From assembly GCA_021018815.1 (NCBI GenBank), contig JAITYX010000026.1, forward strand, positions 7,316,001 through 7,380,000: DNA of 64,000 nt, given 5' to 3'. Source of the stretch: Talinum fruticosum. Lineage: Eukaryota > Streptophyta > Magnoliopsida > Caryophyllales > Talinaceae. Below the pieces are notes generated by a model. The model saw only the letters and a list, made by a program, of their open reading frames with translations, was not told where the DNA came from and did no database searches. The stretch's first letter is position 1, and every line of letters starts with the position of its first letter. This document shows positions 23,683-34,981 of this stretch, one piece after another. The position numbers and the translations under genes are program-made.

Positions 23683-24379
23683 TCGTCAAAAGAAGGCCTC
23701 TTGGGCGAAAAATATTGAGCGTACGCGACTCGAAATACAAAGATCCCATAGGATCATAGAGGATCCCTAAGAGGCATCACTTAAGCTCTCAATCACCGGA
23801 AAAAGCACAAGGTCAACGCCCTTGAAGAACACTTTTGTTCCGCAAGAAATTGCTCCAATACTATAACGTTTGATATACGATTGCTTATCTCCGGATTCCA
23901 GCAAGGGTCAAAGGAGCGATGGCTCGCAAATTGAAGATGAAGAAGGTTTTTGGCCGTCAAGGCGTACGATCATTATCATAGCCCAACGCTAAACGTCGTT
24001 TGATAACATCGAGCTCGGAGGCAAACGAGAAGCTAATGAAGACCTCCAACGTAAAATTACGACTTGGGCAAAATCGGAGGCACTCTACGAAGGCCCATAC
24101 TAAAGAGTTGATATATTTGAGGTCAACATGGAGTCAACACGAGGCTCACCAAAAAGGGGTTTGATTTTTCTCGATCATAAAACGCCTAATATGTTTTGAC
24201 TAACGGAGCTGGGGCCATCGCATTTCCGATACGAATTGGGTTGATATTTTCCGTCCGAAGGAGCCTACAATTTCTTCGCTCTAAAATCAAGGGCGGTATT
24301 TTTCCGTCCCCTTCAAAAATTTTTGCGCATAAAGTTGGTTGGGAATGTTTCCCCAAAAAATATGCCAACATTAAAAATA

Positions 24380-25270
24380 AAAAATTAAAAAATTAGGGTT
24401 AGGGTTTTTGGGTGTTTTGAGGGAGGGTTCCGGTAGGGCTAGGGTTCGGGAGGCTTGGGCCTAGGGGTCGGGTCGGGGGTCGGTCCAGGGGCTGGGTTCG
24501 AGCGAGAAGGCGAGGAGAGGGACTGTGTGAGCGAGAGGAAGTGCGCGAACGAGAAGGCAAGAGAGTGAGGGGAGGGGTTGGTCCTAGGGGTCGGGATCGG
24601 GGGTCGGTCCGAGGGGTCGGGGGTCAGCTGGGTCCGAGTGAGAAAGAGAGAGAGCGAATGGGGGCATGAGCGAGAGCAAGGGAGAGCGCGAGCACGAGCC
24701 GAGAGAGCGAGGGAAGGACTCGGTGCTAAGGGTCGGTGCTAGGGGTCGGTACTAGGGGTCGTCTCCGGGTCGGTTCGAGCGATCGGTTCGAGGGGTGAGG
24801 GGTCCAGCCGCCAAGTCCGAGCGAAAGGGGAGGGGCGAAACAGAGCGTGAGCGAGAGAGAGAGTATGCGCGAGAGAGGGTGAGAGAGTGCGGGGAGGGGT
24901 CGGCTCCGGGGTCGGGGTGAGCGCTCGGCTCCGGGGTCGAGGTAGGTGCTCGGTTCGGAGGGTGAGGGCGGTCCAGCGAGGTGCGAGCAACGAGCGAGCA
25001 TGGGCTGGGAGGCGGGAAAGGAACAGGGCGAGAGGGTTTGAAGAGTGGGCCGAGGGGGAGAGCAGGCCCAGTGGAAGCGAGCCGCAGGAGGGAGAAGGAG
25101 CCGAGAGAGAGAGAGACCGGGCCGAGGGAGAGAGCAGGCCCGAGAGGGAGAGAGAGGGCAAGCCGAGAGGAGAGTTTGGGCCGCAGAAAGAGCAAACGGT
25201 CGGGGTTAGCATTCGAGGCGAGTGGTCGGTCTTAGGAGTCGGTAAGAGGGGTCGGGTTCGAGAGTCTTCA
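24380..25270. repeat. G/GA-rich low-complexity block in the gypsy element
   Basis: The block starts with a short telomere-like TTAGGGTTAGGGTTT (24393-24407), then runs of GGGGTCGGGGTCGGTCC-type and GAGCGAGAGAGAG-type sequence. Long ORFs on both strands here (for example 24739-25368 minus, 24887-25390 plus) are Arg/Glu/Gly- or Ser/Pro/Leu-rich artefacts of the composition. Confidence 0.75.
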
Positions 25271-25354
25271 AAAATAAAAATAAAAGAATTGAAATTGCGT
25301 AACTTCGAAAAATATTTCCGCAAGGAGGCATATGATTTCGAGCTAAAACGTCTC

Positions 25355-26015
25355 TCGACGTCAAACAACGACTTAGCCTCCGGGAGCTAATAAATCACAT
25401 TTCCACCTCCACAAGGGGACATCCTTCGAAGTTACGAGTAGCGACAACTTAGCCTCCGGGAGCTAAAAATCGCACGCCTAACTCCATAAAAGGAACAACC
25501 CTTAGAAGACACACAATCATGCACTTCTAAGCCTACGGGAGCTGGAAGATCGCGTAAAGACCCATGTCCGCATGGGCACTTGCACTCCTAACTGAAGGAT
25601 AGGAGGTCGCACTCTCCGTGGGATGTTCCCTAGCGAGAATCATGCACTTCTAAGCCTACGGGAGCTGGAAGGTCGCGTAAAGATCCATGTCCGCATGGGC
25701 ACTCGCACTCCTAACTTAAGGTTAGGAGGTCGCGCTCGAGAATAATACACTTTTAAGCCTACGGGAGTTGGAAGGTCGTGTAAAGACCCATGTCCGCATG
25801 GGCACTCGCACTCCTAACTTAAAGTTAGGAGGTCGCGCTCGATAATCATGCACTTCTAAACCTACGGGAGCTGGAAGCTAGCGTAAAGACCCATGTCCGC
25901 ATGGGCACTTGCACTCCTAACTTCGGGTTAGGGGTCGCGCTCTCCGTGGGATATGCCATCGCGAGATACTTACATTCATGCACTTTCAAGCCTCCGGAGC
26001 TGAAAGGTCGCATAA
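25355..26015. repeat. Variable-length tandem repeats with internal palindromes
   Basis: GCCTACGGGAGCTGGAAG-like anchors recur at 25531, 25654, 25757, 25859 and 25990, spaced about 103 or 123-130 bp; the longer spacing carries an extra CTCCGTGGGAT segment. Each unit holds two dyads, CCCATGTCCGCATGGG and CTCCTAACTTAAGGTTAGGAG. Degenerate units (TTAGCCTCCGGGAGCTAA) occur at about 25373 and 25449. Confidence 0.85.
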
Positions 26016-26084
26016 AAGACCCATGGCAACGCTATCGTGGGCAAACTCACTTTCTTCGAATCCAAGGTACATAGGGGCTGGGAC

Positions 26085-26215
26085 GCCTTGAGGACCCTAG
26101 AAGGATCACGAGATGACTCATCCTACCCGCAAAAGCCCTAGAAGGACCACGGGAGGACTCATCCTCCATAGAAGAGCCCCCGGGAGGACCACAAGAAAAC
26201 TCATCCTCCTCGCAA
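26085..26215. repeat. Three ~44-bp direct repeats
   Basis: Three units share the layout CTAGAAGGA(T/C)CACG, GA(G/T)GACTCATCCT. They lie just upstream of the antisense ORF's 3' end and probably belong to the same variable spacer of the gypsy element. Confidence 0.6.
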
Positions 26216-26463
26216 GACTCTTTTTAGCCCCAAGGGGCTAAGTAAAAATCATTCACCCCAAACAAAGTGTCAACAAAGGGATAGGAAAACGAAGAAAAGC
26301 TAACAAAGCGAGCTTCATTCATTCATTGAGACAAGATCACGCAACGCGCCATTACAAGAGAAGCAAAGCGCCTAAAACTCAAGATACTATGCTACGACGC
26401 TACGGTTATACTACTACGCTACGGTTACACTATTTAGACGGAATGAGAGCCACGACTACCACC

Positions 26464-27045
26464 TCACTTCTCCTTCGGAAGGTTCCTTTTCTTCTCCGCG
26501 GGAAGATTCCTCTTCCTCTCCGTCGGAAGGTTCCTCTTCTTCTCCGCAGGGAGGCTACTCCCCTTTGCCTCCGGCAAGTCCCTTTGATCATCAAAGAAGT
26601 GGGAAGAAGGGCCATCCACCGACTTGCCACTCTCCATAGGAAGATTAGAAGACAAGCCAACACTCGAAGCGGCACCTCTACCCATCGCATCATTTGCTGA
26701 AAAGCTCGGGTTCGTCGCTCGAAGTTCGACGAAGAGATCATGGTTGTGCTCCACCCAAGCCTCGAGAATATCCCACTTAGGGCGGATCGTGGCTTGAAAC
26801 AATTTATCATACTCCTCACCGTCATTTATCAACCTCGGCTTCCAAGCATCATCGATGAGAAGATGGTAGAACGTTTCCGCGACAAAGGATGGCCGGCGAC
26901 GCTCCATCGCTGTTTGCTCGGCCTCATCTCGGTTGAAGCGAGGGCACAACTTCTCGTTTCCGACCGGAAGCGCTCCAACGATCATTTTCTCCGAGGCAAG
27001 AGAAAGGAAAAGAGTAAAGATGTGGAAACTTACTATCCTCCTCAA
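26464..27045 (-). CDS. Antisense ORF next to the 3' LTR of the gypsy element
   Basis: This 193-codon minus-strand frame starts at MRRIVSFHIF about 110 bp inside the 3' LTR and ends at 26464. It is the only long, non-repetitive open frame left in the element. The N-terminus is hydrophobic (MRRIVSFHIFTLFLSLAS). A middle segment (FNRDEAEQTAMERRRPSFVA, LIDDAWKPRLINDGEEYDKL, PKWDILEAWVEHNHDLFVEL) looks like folded protein. The C-terminus is a basic repeat, three or four times LPAEKKRN or LPTERKRN. Antisense genes between pol and the 3' LTR are established in Tat-lineage elements (Grande, Ogre relatives); their function is unknown. Assignment rests on position, strand and texture, not on a recognised domain. 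It may be truncated, since related minus-strand pieces lie at 23246-23682. Transcription would have to start in or near the 3' LTR on its minus strand. Confidence 0.5.
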   Translation of the reverse strand: MRRIVSFHIFTLFLSLASEKMIVGALPVGNEKLCPRFNRDEAEQTAMERRRPSFVAETFYHLLIDDAWKPRLINDGEEYDKLFQATIRPKWDILEAWVEHNHDLFVELRATNPSFSANDAMGRGAASSVGLSSNLPMESGKSVDGPSSHFFDDQRDLPEAKGSSLPAEKKRNLPTERKRNLPAEKKRNLPKEK

Positions 27046-27153
27046 GATTCATCCCCTATTTATAAGAACTTGGGGTCATAAAGGTATAGCGGAATGGGCT
27101 CCACATTCCACCTACCTACCTCGGGGGCATGCAGGCGAACGTGAGGGGCTAAA

Positions 27154-27754
27154 TGATTCGGGTATTTCCTGGACAGTTCCAGCTCACCCGCCACGTCACC
27201 AGCCAACCGAGCCTAATCGATCGGATAAGGGAGGTATCGGCCCAAGCCAACCCTTATCGAGCCAAGTAAAAGCCCAAAGCCCATTAGGGCTAGGGTTTCC
27301 CCTAAACCATGGTAAAGTACTTGTTTTACCCCTTTAAAATCTCCTGTAAATACACACCCTTTCCCAATCCCAAGGGACATGTTATGATCACATTCCAAAA
27401 GTCTCATCTCTCTCATAATCCTACCTCCAAGCTTCCTAAACTCTCAACATTCATCAACGCTCATCCACATTCATCCCGAAAACTTCCATCTTTGGAAAAC
27501 TTCTCAACTCCCAAGGAATCCCCCATGCACATTGAGGAAGATCTCCTCGATCCATTCAACTTAGTTCACTACTAACTTGAGCGTCGGAGAGGCGTTCCCC
27601 AGGATCCACCACCCGGGGCTTCGCCTTTTGCGGGTTCAAGCGGTCGCAATGCGGAATCGGATCGATCGTGCTACGTCCTCGGAACCGGAGCGGTAAATCC
27701 TTCTTCTCTCCGAATCATCAATCCACATCATCAACTCGGTTTTCTCCTTAAACA
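27154..27754 (+). repeat. 3' LTR of the gypsy element
   Basis: The 601-bp copy of the 5' LTR starts TGATTCGGGTATTTCC right after a purine-rich tract (GTGAGGGGCTAAA) and ends AAACA, followed by the CCTAC duplication. The TATAAATA promoter box of the other LTR reads TGTAAATA here (27345-27352). Confidence 0.92.
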
Positions 27755-27759
27755 CCTAC

Positions 27760-28231
27760 AAATTCAAACATGAAGAAATGTGACCCTCCATTTTTGGACC
27801 TTGATGGTCTGATTTTTTCTGCTTCCACTCCATTCTCTGGTGAAGCCTTATCTCCTTTGCAGTTTCCACGCGCTTTTGTTTCTCAAACCAACATTTGTAT
27901 TTAATTGAAGATTTAGAGTTATCATACGGATGTATTTTGAATATGAAGCGTAGATGTTGTATAAATTTCTTAAATATACGAAGGTACATACATTGAACTA
28001 GAATTTAAAAGGCCTGATTAAAATGGGATGAAATGGGTTTTAACTTCACAAACAGAAAATAGTAAATGTTGCATGCCTCTTTTTATTGTTTGATCAATAG
28101 GTGGAAGGTTGACGGCCATAACCCCATTTAACTTTTTCGAACATAAAAAAGGTAGAATACTATCTATGCACTCATATTATCACAAAAGAGAAAAGCAACT
28201 TGTACACACCCACATACACACATACATACAT

Positions 28232-28263
<32 letters not shown>

Positions 28264-30048
28264 CAAAAGAGGTAAAGGAACAACTTTCCCACGAGAGGTG
28301 TTGTTAGAGATGAGCCAATTATTAACTGAAACACATTTGACATAATAATTATTCAGGCATTTATAAAAGTAACAACCTTGATGATTTAGGTTCATGTCTT
28401 ATAGACTCATGGTGCATAAACTATTTTTCGATTTAGAGAAACTGGCAAAAGTCAAAGAGTTGTCTCTTAGGAGACTCGATTATTTTCAGGGTAAGAGTGT
28501 TTACGTTGAATCTAATCTATGTTAATTTATATGCTCTGACTATTGAAGTCCAAAAAGCTCACTTTTATACATACACCCAACACAAAAACACGTAGTTTAG
28601 CATGTGGACTAACATCTCACAAAAAAAAAAAAAAAAGGCTTAACAATTTGTTATAGAGTTGTGAATTTTGATAGATAGAACTCTTTATTTCAATATTCCA
28701 CATTCAACAAAAACTTTGAATGGCGTGCATAACAAACTCGACCCGAATTGGCTATATTTAACTTGGCGAGCTTTACTAGTACTACCTCACTTTAAGCACA
28801 ACTTTAAATAAAAATGAATTTTACTACAAATTTGGTTTCTCCATGCAACTTTTTCCTTGGGCACGTATTGCCCCCTTTTCCCTGCTTCTTTTCTTGCTCT
28901 CGTGTCTTTCTTATTTGCATTCTTTCGATTCTCTTCTTTTCATGTCATTAATATAATTTTTTTGGACTTTGATAGTTAATATATTTTTTTTTATGTAATC
29001 AATATGTTTAATCAATAGATAACGAAGGCTAAGCTGAAAAGAAACGTAGGGCTTTAATTTTCTCGAGTGAAGCCTAATCAAGGACTAGGAGCTGTGTATA
29101 GGGGTAGAGCTACACTAATCTCGTTATGCTTTGGACTTTCAGTTTGACCAGCACTTTCAATCCATGTTTTTTTTTTGTTTGATCGATGTTATTGCTATAA
29201 CTCTTGGTATATTATTATTGCTTTTATAAGGGAAAGTGAATAGCTATAGGTTTGGAGGCTTTTACCTTTACTTCAAGCAAATCTAACTTTTTAACCCGTT
29301 AGTCTCGAACCGTGAAAGGAGTGAAACGAAACGAACTCTTAACTTAGAAAAATATCTCATAGCTTCTTATCAAAGTTTACCTTTTCTTCTTTCCTTAGCA
29401 TCTTTCTATTGACAACATGTTCGACACACTCGATTCGATAGGAAAACAATACGGAGTAACGCTCTGTTTAGATATTTTATTATATTATACTTCCTTACGG
29501 AGTTTTATATGTATATGTGATTTTCTCAATTAGAATATTATAGGATAGTTTCTTGTATCTTTTAACATTTTTTATTTTCTTTTTACTCATGACATCCTCA
29601 TCTTAGATATGAATAATTGACCATGTTTAGTTTATTATATTGTTTGAAAAGAAATAGAAGTTAGTTTGTTTGATTTTACCAGATTTTTAATAGAGATCTT
29701 CATTAAATTGTCAACAGGACCCTAATGTCTTGAAGCTTATTCATTGTACATATCTAACACTTGAAATGTGTCTGTAGAATTTTTAAAGGATTCATTAGAG
29801 AAATCATAACATTAAAGCAACATAGCTTTTGTCTTGTAAATTCTTTCATAGTTATAATATTTTATTAATGCTAAATTTTTGTGCTCAATTAGCATCCTTG
29901 TCTTGTGTAATGGGTATAAATAAACTTTGAAATTATAGTGGCTTTGCCGGGCTATTATCTAGGGCTTAACTAAAAAGTTCCTTTTGAGCTTGGATTTAAT
30001 CTTGTACACCTTAACCAGCTACAAGTCCCTCTTGGGTACTAGGAGTTA
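27760..30048. other. Gene-free stretch
   Basis: This resumes the sequence interrupted by the gypsy element. Apart from a CA/TA microsatellite at 28203-28263 and an A-run at 28620-28637, no gene or element boundary was recognised. Confidence 0.4.
28203..28263. repeat. CA/TA microsatellite
   Basis: Mixed ACAC, ATAC and then ATATAT units. The His/Thr- and Cys/Val-rich ORFs across it are artefacts. Confidence 0.9.
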
Positions 30049-30719
30049 TAGGGGTGAGTACAATCGGGTATTCAGTCTTTTTTATGGATTTGGTCTCGGA
30101 ACCGATTGAAGCCGGATCATAAAACTTAGAACTAGTCTCAAACTCAATTCAACCGGCTTAATTTTTGAAAGAGTTCTCGGAATTGGTGAGAATCGAGTTC
30201 AAAGCTGGATATCCGATTGCATCACGCAGGGTTTCGACCTTTTATTTTTGGCCTAACGATAGACATTCATTGAGAATTGCTAGAAAAGGCAGAGAGAGAG
30301 AGAATGGGGAGCCAATGAGGAGAACCAGGTGAATGACAGTGACAACGAGTGAGTGGAGAAGCGGTGACAAGTGAAGGCGACTACGATAGAAAGACGACAG
30401 TTGGCGAGATATGCCGGAGAAGTGCCAGGCGACAATGAGAGTGAGAGCAGAGAGAGACAATGAGTGAGAGCGAGAGGGGGCACGACGGGCGACAACGATT
30501 TAGAGAGACGTAGGAAGTGAGGGGTTGGAAAATTAAAAGTAAGGTTTTCTCTAAGAAGTAAGAAGGAATTATATGCATAATACATTTTATAAAAAATTTT
30601 ATATGATAAGTTCTTGGGTAATGGTTACGTATCTAGGTTCAAACTTTCAGTACTCGATCCTAGATATAGTTCCAACCAAATCCTGAAAATTTAAAACCCA
30701 ATTTTTCTGCTCACTCCTA
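30049..30719. mobile_element. Non-autonomous hAT-like element
   Basis: The left end TAGGGGTGAGTACAA and the reverse complement of the right end, TAGGAGTGAGCAGAA, are similar inverted termini. The similarity continues inward, since both reach GGATTTGGT. TAG...CTA ends with a TGAGCA-type terminus are typical of plant hAT elements. Flanking octamers (AGGAGTTA and AGAAGATC) agree at only five positions, so the duplication is decayed. The interior is GA-rich and has no transposase, so the minus-strand Ser/Leu-rich ORFs at 30242-30585 are artefacts. Confidence 0.6.
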
Positions 30720-32917
30720 AGAAGATCGGAAAGGGACGAACAAATCCACTTACCTTTGTAAGAACAGAAGTGTTAAATATATACATGATGAAGGATGATC
30801 TAAGATGAAAATCACACTCGTTAGAATATGTATTGACGGAACACTTCAAAGGGGAAAAAAAGGGGCCTTGGACCACAAGGTGAATAGAACAAGAATAACA
30901 TAAATTAGGTTGGTTTTGTACAGCCACAATCTTGTCTCTTATTACAAGTAGGAGCAACGAACACTTGACTACTTAGAGCTGCGACAAACTCCATGTAATT
31001 AACTTTTTCTGTTTTGATTACTACAACTTTTTAACTGATTGTTTCTCCATTTTAGACTTTGGATTCGATTCACTTAATTGCTCTGCTGGTGAATTCAGGA
31101 AAACATCGCACCAAACTCTGCTATGCACCATGTGATCCTTAGCACGTTTAGATCAGTTAGGTCTAAGGTCCCCTCAACATTATATTGTTCTCATCCCCCC
31201 TCCCTTGGAGATTCTTGAGTTTTGACATTTTGTTCTTTCTCTAGGGACCAACGAGTAAGAAAGGTGTACTTTGCTTGAAACAACAAGTTCGAGCATTTCT
31301 AGCTCATCCAACACAAGATTTTGAGCATAGCTCTGAGCCTAGCTAGATCAATCTATGCATTCTACGCCTAGCAAAATTCTGTGCCAATTAGATTCGAGTC
31401 CAACTTATTAGCGTCAAGCTCTAGTTAAGGCTCAACAAGCTTGCTTGCACTCAACTATCGACATCTTTTAAAATAAGAACAAATAGTATATTTAAGGTCA
31501 TGTCTATTTAACTTATCATAAGTAACTAATAAGTGTTGATCGGCGCTAATCAACACTAAATATTAGGAAATTATAACTAGAATTTATGGTTGAGTGCTCA
31601 TTAGTGCTATCGGTACGAGTAAGTGTCGATAAAGTATTAATTAGTGCTTATCAAGGTTGATCATTATTGATGAGAAGTATTTGTGTTCAGTTGAAACATG
31701 GCAACTTTCACTAGTGAGGAGAGGAATTGTGGAGCTAAAACTTTCCCTTTACAATGTCAATGAGTTATATAACTTACAATTACTATTCTTTACTTATTTT
31801 TTTTTATTAAGTAGTAGAATACGAAATAGTAAAAAGTTAAAAGATTTTTAGTATATATAACACGACAGAATAATTTCTTGTGATTCATGGATAGTACGTT
31901 TTTATTATGACTTCTTTACACCAAATTATGAGACCTTAAAATATAATTTGAATTTAAATTTAACTTTTCCTGAAGAGAAAGAGTAGTTAAATGTCAGTCA
32001 AATTTTATATATCTGTTATATATTAAGATACATAATTTATAGGTTTAGGTCAAAATGAGCTGATGATGCAAAGCTACATTGGTCTTGGCCTGGTATATCC
32101 TTTGTCAGACACATTCTTCTTTCAAGAATAATTAATTTGACGATTACATATATTATTACTCAAGTTTCAAAACTGCAGAATCATGACATGTTATGTTATG
32201 AGGTCAAAATAAAACATAGGTTAGTTAAAAAAGAAAAAGGCAAGTCTAAAAGGCTTATTCACAGCTGAAAAAGCAGAGCAAAAACAAAAGCAAAGAATTC
32301 TAGACTCATTTTTAATTTCAAACAATCCCCCCCAAAAAAAAAAAAACAGAAAAAAGAGTTAAAAGAAGAAAATCATACAGCAAGTAATTAACAGTTACTA
32401 TTACTAGAGTTTTTTTTCGGGGGATAAAACTAGAGCTAATTTTCACTCTCCTCCCTACTCAAAGGGACCAAAAAGAGTGGAGGTTGAAAATAATCAAAGT
32501 TGTAATCATTCTGGAATGATAATCACCCCACGTACCATTAATCTCATCCATTCATTAAATTCCCGTGATTCCTTTTTTTGTCATGAAAACAGAATAATTC
32601 AATTCAAACTTTTTACTAAAAAATTGAATTATTACCATTATCCTCACATATTAGTTTAATTACATTCCCCAATGTTACATGCCTGTCATCCATTAAAATT
32701 CTTGGCATGAAAAGCCATACACTCTGACATACTCCCCACACAAAAACACACACTCTCCATTCTCTCTCTTCACAAGAATAGCAAGACAAAGACTCCAGAG
32801 ATAAAAAGTGAGACCACCCTCATTCACTGAAGAAAGAAACCCCTTCATCTTCTCTAATTTGAGTTTTGCACTGTTTTCCGTAGCCCTCTTACGAGCAGAA
32901 GAAAGAAGGGGGAGAAA
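30720..32917. other. Gene-free stretch upstream of the phytocyanin-like gene
   Basis: No conserved ORF was found. The last 150-200 bases (CT-rich, about 32750-32917) are likely promoter and 5' leader of the following gene. A-runs occur at about 32331-32345. Confidence 0.4.
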
Positions 32918-34448
32918 ATGGGGGTTTTGTTCTTCTTCTTCTTCTTGTCTTTCTCCTTCACTGCTCTGCAAAGAACAAATTGTGCAACTGTGGTTGTGGA
33001 TGGGGTCACACAGTGGAGAGATCCTTCTGCAAATATAGGAGACACCATCAGTATGAAGCTTCAAAATCTGAGCTTAAATTTGGTCCAATTTGTCATTTAT
33101 TACTTGCATTTATTTATGTTTTGTGGGTTTTCTTGTTCCTCAGTTTTCAAGCACAAGTACCACTACAATGTCTACATATTTAGGAGCAGAAATGCCTTCA
33201 ACTCTTGCAATTTCACTCAAGCAACTCAACTCTCCAACCCCAATTCAGCTACCTACACTGTAAGTCTTCCTTCTTAATCCATCAAAATGTGCGTAATTTT
33301 CTTCATTTCAGGCATTTCATCGAACATCTGGTGTGCAACTCGCAGTGGCACCCATCAAGACCTGGCTACTTCTACTTCTCCTTCTACAATGGAACCAACA
33401 AGCCGTGCCAAGAAGGCCAAAAACTAGCCGTTGAAGTCACCCCACATTCACCGCCGGCACAGCCGCCGGTAAACCCTGTAGTCCCACCGGAAATCCCGCC
33501 TCCAGCGACTCCTGGCGGCGTGGTTTCTTCTTCTCCGGCGTACCCGTGGCCCTTCCAGCCGCGCGAGAAGGCTAGCCCCGGCCCCATCAGCGCAGTCGGC
33601 GGCGGAATCTCGACGGAGCCGGCGATGGCGCCGATGATCCCGGAAAAGGGAGGAAGCATACCGTTCATCAATAGCAACCCAGCTGTTCCTTTGCCCACTG
33701 GGGAGGTCGATTCCGCCACTATTAGACCCTTGCCCACCTCCGCTAATCATGCTCCCAAGGTAAAATTTCAACCTTTAAATTGCCATGCCCTTCAGTAAAT
33801 ATTGAGTATTTTCATTACATTGGTAAAGATTGACCCATGTTAATTTAGTTGTTCTAAACAATCTGAGCCTATTCCTATTATAGGTAACCCGAAATAATGT
33901 CAATCTGATTTTGATTAGAACTCAAATTGATCGGACCAAAACTGAAAGCTGTTTTTATTTGCAACTTGTAAGATGACTTTTTAAAACCAAATAACCCACC
34001 CAAATCTAAAACGACACCACTGTTTAGTTGAATCAGACCAAAATCTCACCGATCTAACATAAGTTTGATCCAATTTGAACCCGAACAAACAACTTGGTTT
34101 CTGGGTCTTTTCATGAGCAGTGTTTCATTGTAGATGTTGTGGGGCCTCACAAGATTTGAAAAATTAAATCATAACTATGACTCGACTATGTTCAAATACT
34201 AGTATTACAGAGTATTATGTAACTACATATGACACGATCTTAATAAGACTCGTCTTTTGTAATTATGATGCGATGATAATAGTTGTGATTACATTGATCT
34301 CTTTTAGTTTATGCTTTTTTAAAAAAAGAAAATTGAAGTAAATTGAGTGTTTGGTTTTTGGTTTTTGGTTTTGCAGGGAGGGAAGATGGTGGGGTTGAAT
34401 GAAGGACAAATATATCTAAGTTTTCTGTTTATGGTTATGTTGTTGTGA
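32918..34448 (+). CDS. Phytocyanin-like (plastocyanin-like domain) GPI-anchored protein
   Basis: Four exons fit GT-AG rules and one frame: 32918-33050, 33144-33259, 33346-33759 and 34377-34448, giving 244 residues. The protein has a signal peptide (MGVLFFFFFLSFSFTALQ, probable cleavage near NCA). A plastocyanin-like domain at about residues 23-115 joins across exons as VTQWRDPSANIGDTIIFKHK, YHYNVYIF, AFNSCNFTQATQLSNPNSAT and YTWHPSRPGYFYFSFYNG. A Pro-rich arabinogalactan-like region follows (PPAQPPVNPVVPPEIPPPA), then a hydrophobic C-tail (IYLSFLFMVMLL) that suggests a GPI anchor. The two structural Cys (NSC, KPC) remain. The usual copper ligands at the end of the domain are absent: TNKPCQEGQ has no His before Cys, and the first Cys ligand is replaced. 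So it is probably an ENODL/cupredoxin-type cell-surface glycoprotein that does not bind copper. The intron 2 acceptor was chosen at 33345 because the earlier AG near 33312 breaks the frame. Confidence 0.88.
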
Positions 34449-34981
34449 GTTTGTTGTGTAAAATAGTAGGGAGTAGTGTAGGTTTAATATGTATGTGTTT
34501 GTATCTAAAGTAGCTTTAGGGAGGTTGGTAATGAGATTATGCTCTTTTGGACTTTTCATCTTTGGAATCATTAGTGCCACTTTTACTACTTTTTACATCA
34601 TTACTACTATTACTTTTAATTTAATCAAACTTCACTTTGATTAATTGCTTCAATGCCCAAATGATTAGGGCACTCTTACACTACTAATCTTTTACCTCTC
34701 TAAATTTTCATGGCCAGTAAATGGAGGGTTTTACTGTTCAAAGTTTACTCAGTTTAGTACTAAACAAAACCAGATATATACAATTTTAGCCAACCTCATA
34801 TTAACCCCTTATCTTAGTTGTAAGCCCAGTCCAAGGGAAAGGAGAGGTTCTTTGTTCAATACCTTGTAGAAGCAAATTGAAGCAGGCTCTCTTTTTTTTT
34901 TTCCTCCTTTGGTTTTGTTGTTTATTTTTGCTTGCACACTATTTTTTAAGCATAGACCAAAGGCTTGGCCTAGTTTACTGC

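Larger units (their letters stand above)
19595..27754 (+). mobile_element. Ty3/gypsy LTR element, Tat-like, lacking pol
   Basis: Two LTRs (19595-20191 and 27154-27754) start TGATTCGGGTATTTCC and end AAACA. The element is flanked by a perfect 5-bp duplication, CCTAC at 19590-19594 and 27755-27759, so the boundaries are exact and the total is 8160 bp. A primer-binding site follows the 5' LTR. Inside are remnants of gag, a CCHC-like knuckle and an aspartic protease in plus orientation, then about 4 kb with no reverse transcriptase, RNase H or integrase signature. That stretch holds GC-rich and tandem repeats and an antisense ORF. Gag/protease wording and an antisense ORF before the 3' LTR fit the Tat lineage (inference). 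With no pol the element would depend on a related autonomous copy. Frameshifts in gag and pro and LTR differences (about 14 in the first 155 bases, by eye) show it is not recent. Confidence 0.92.

Noticed and set aside
24393..24407. Telomere-like TTAGGGTTAGGGTTT
   Set aside because: Only about two units inside a retrotransposon, so not a telomere or a true interstitial telomeric array.
24739..25390. Long overlapping ORFs on both strands (up to 209 codons)
   Set aside because: They lie in G/GA-rich low-complexity DNA of the gypsy element and encode only Ser/Pro/Leu or Arg/Glu/Gly runs.
33384..33771. Two minus-strand ORFs over 100 codons
   Set aside because: They mirror the Pro/Gly-rich exon 3 of the phytocyanin-like gene on the opposite strand.
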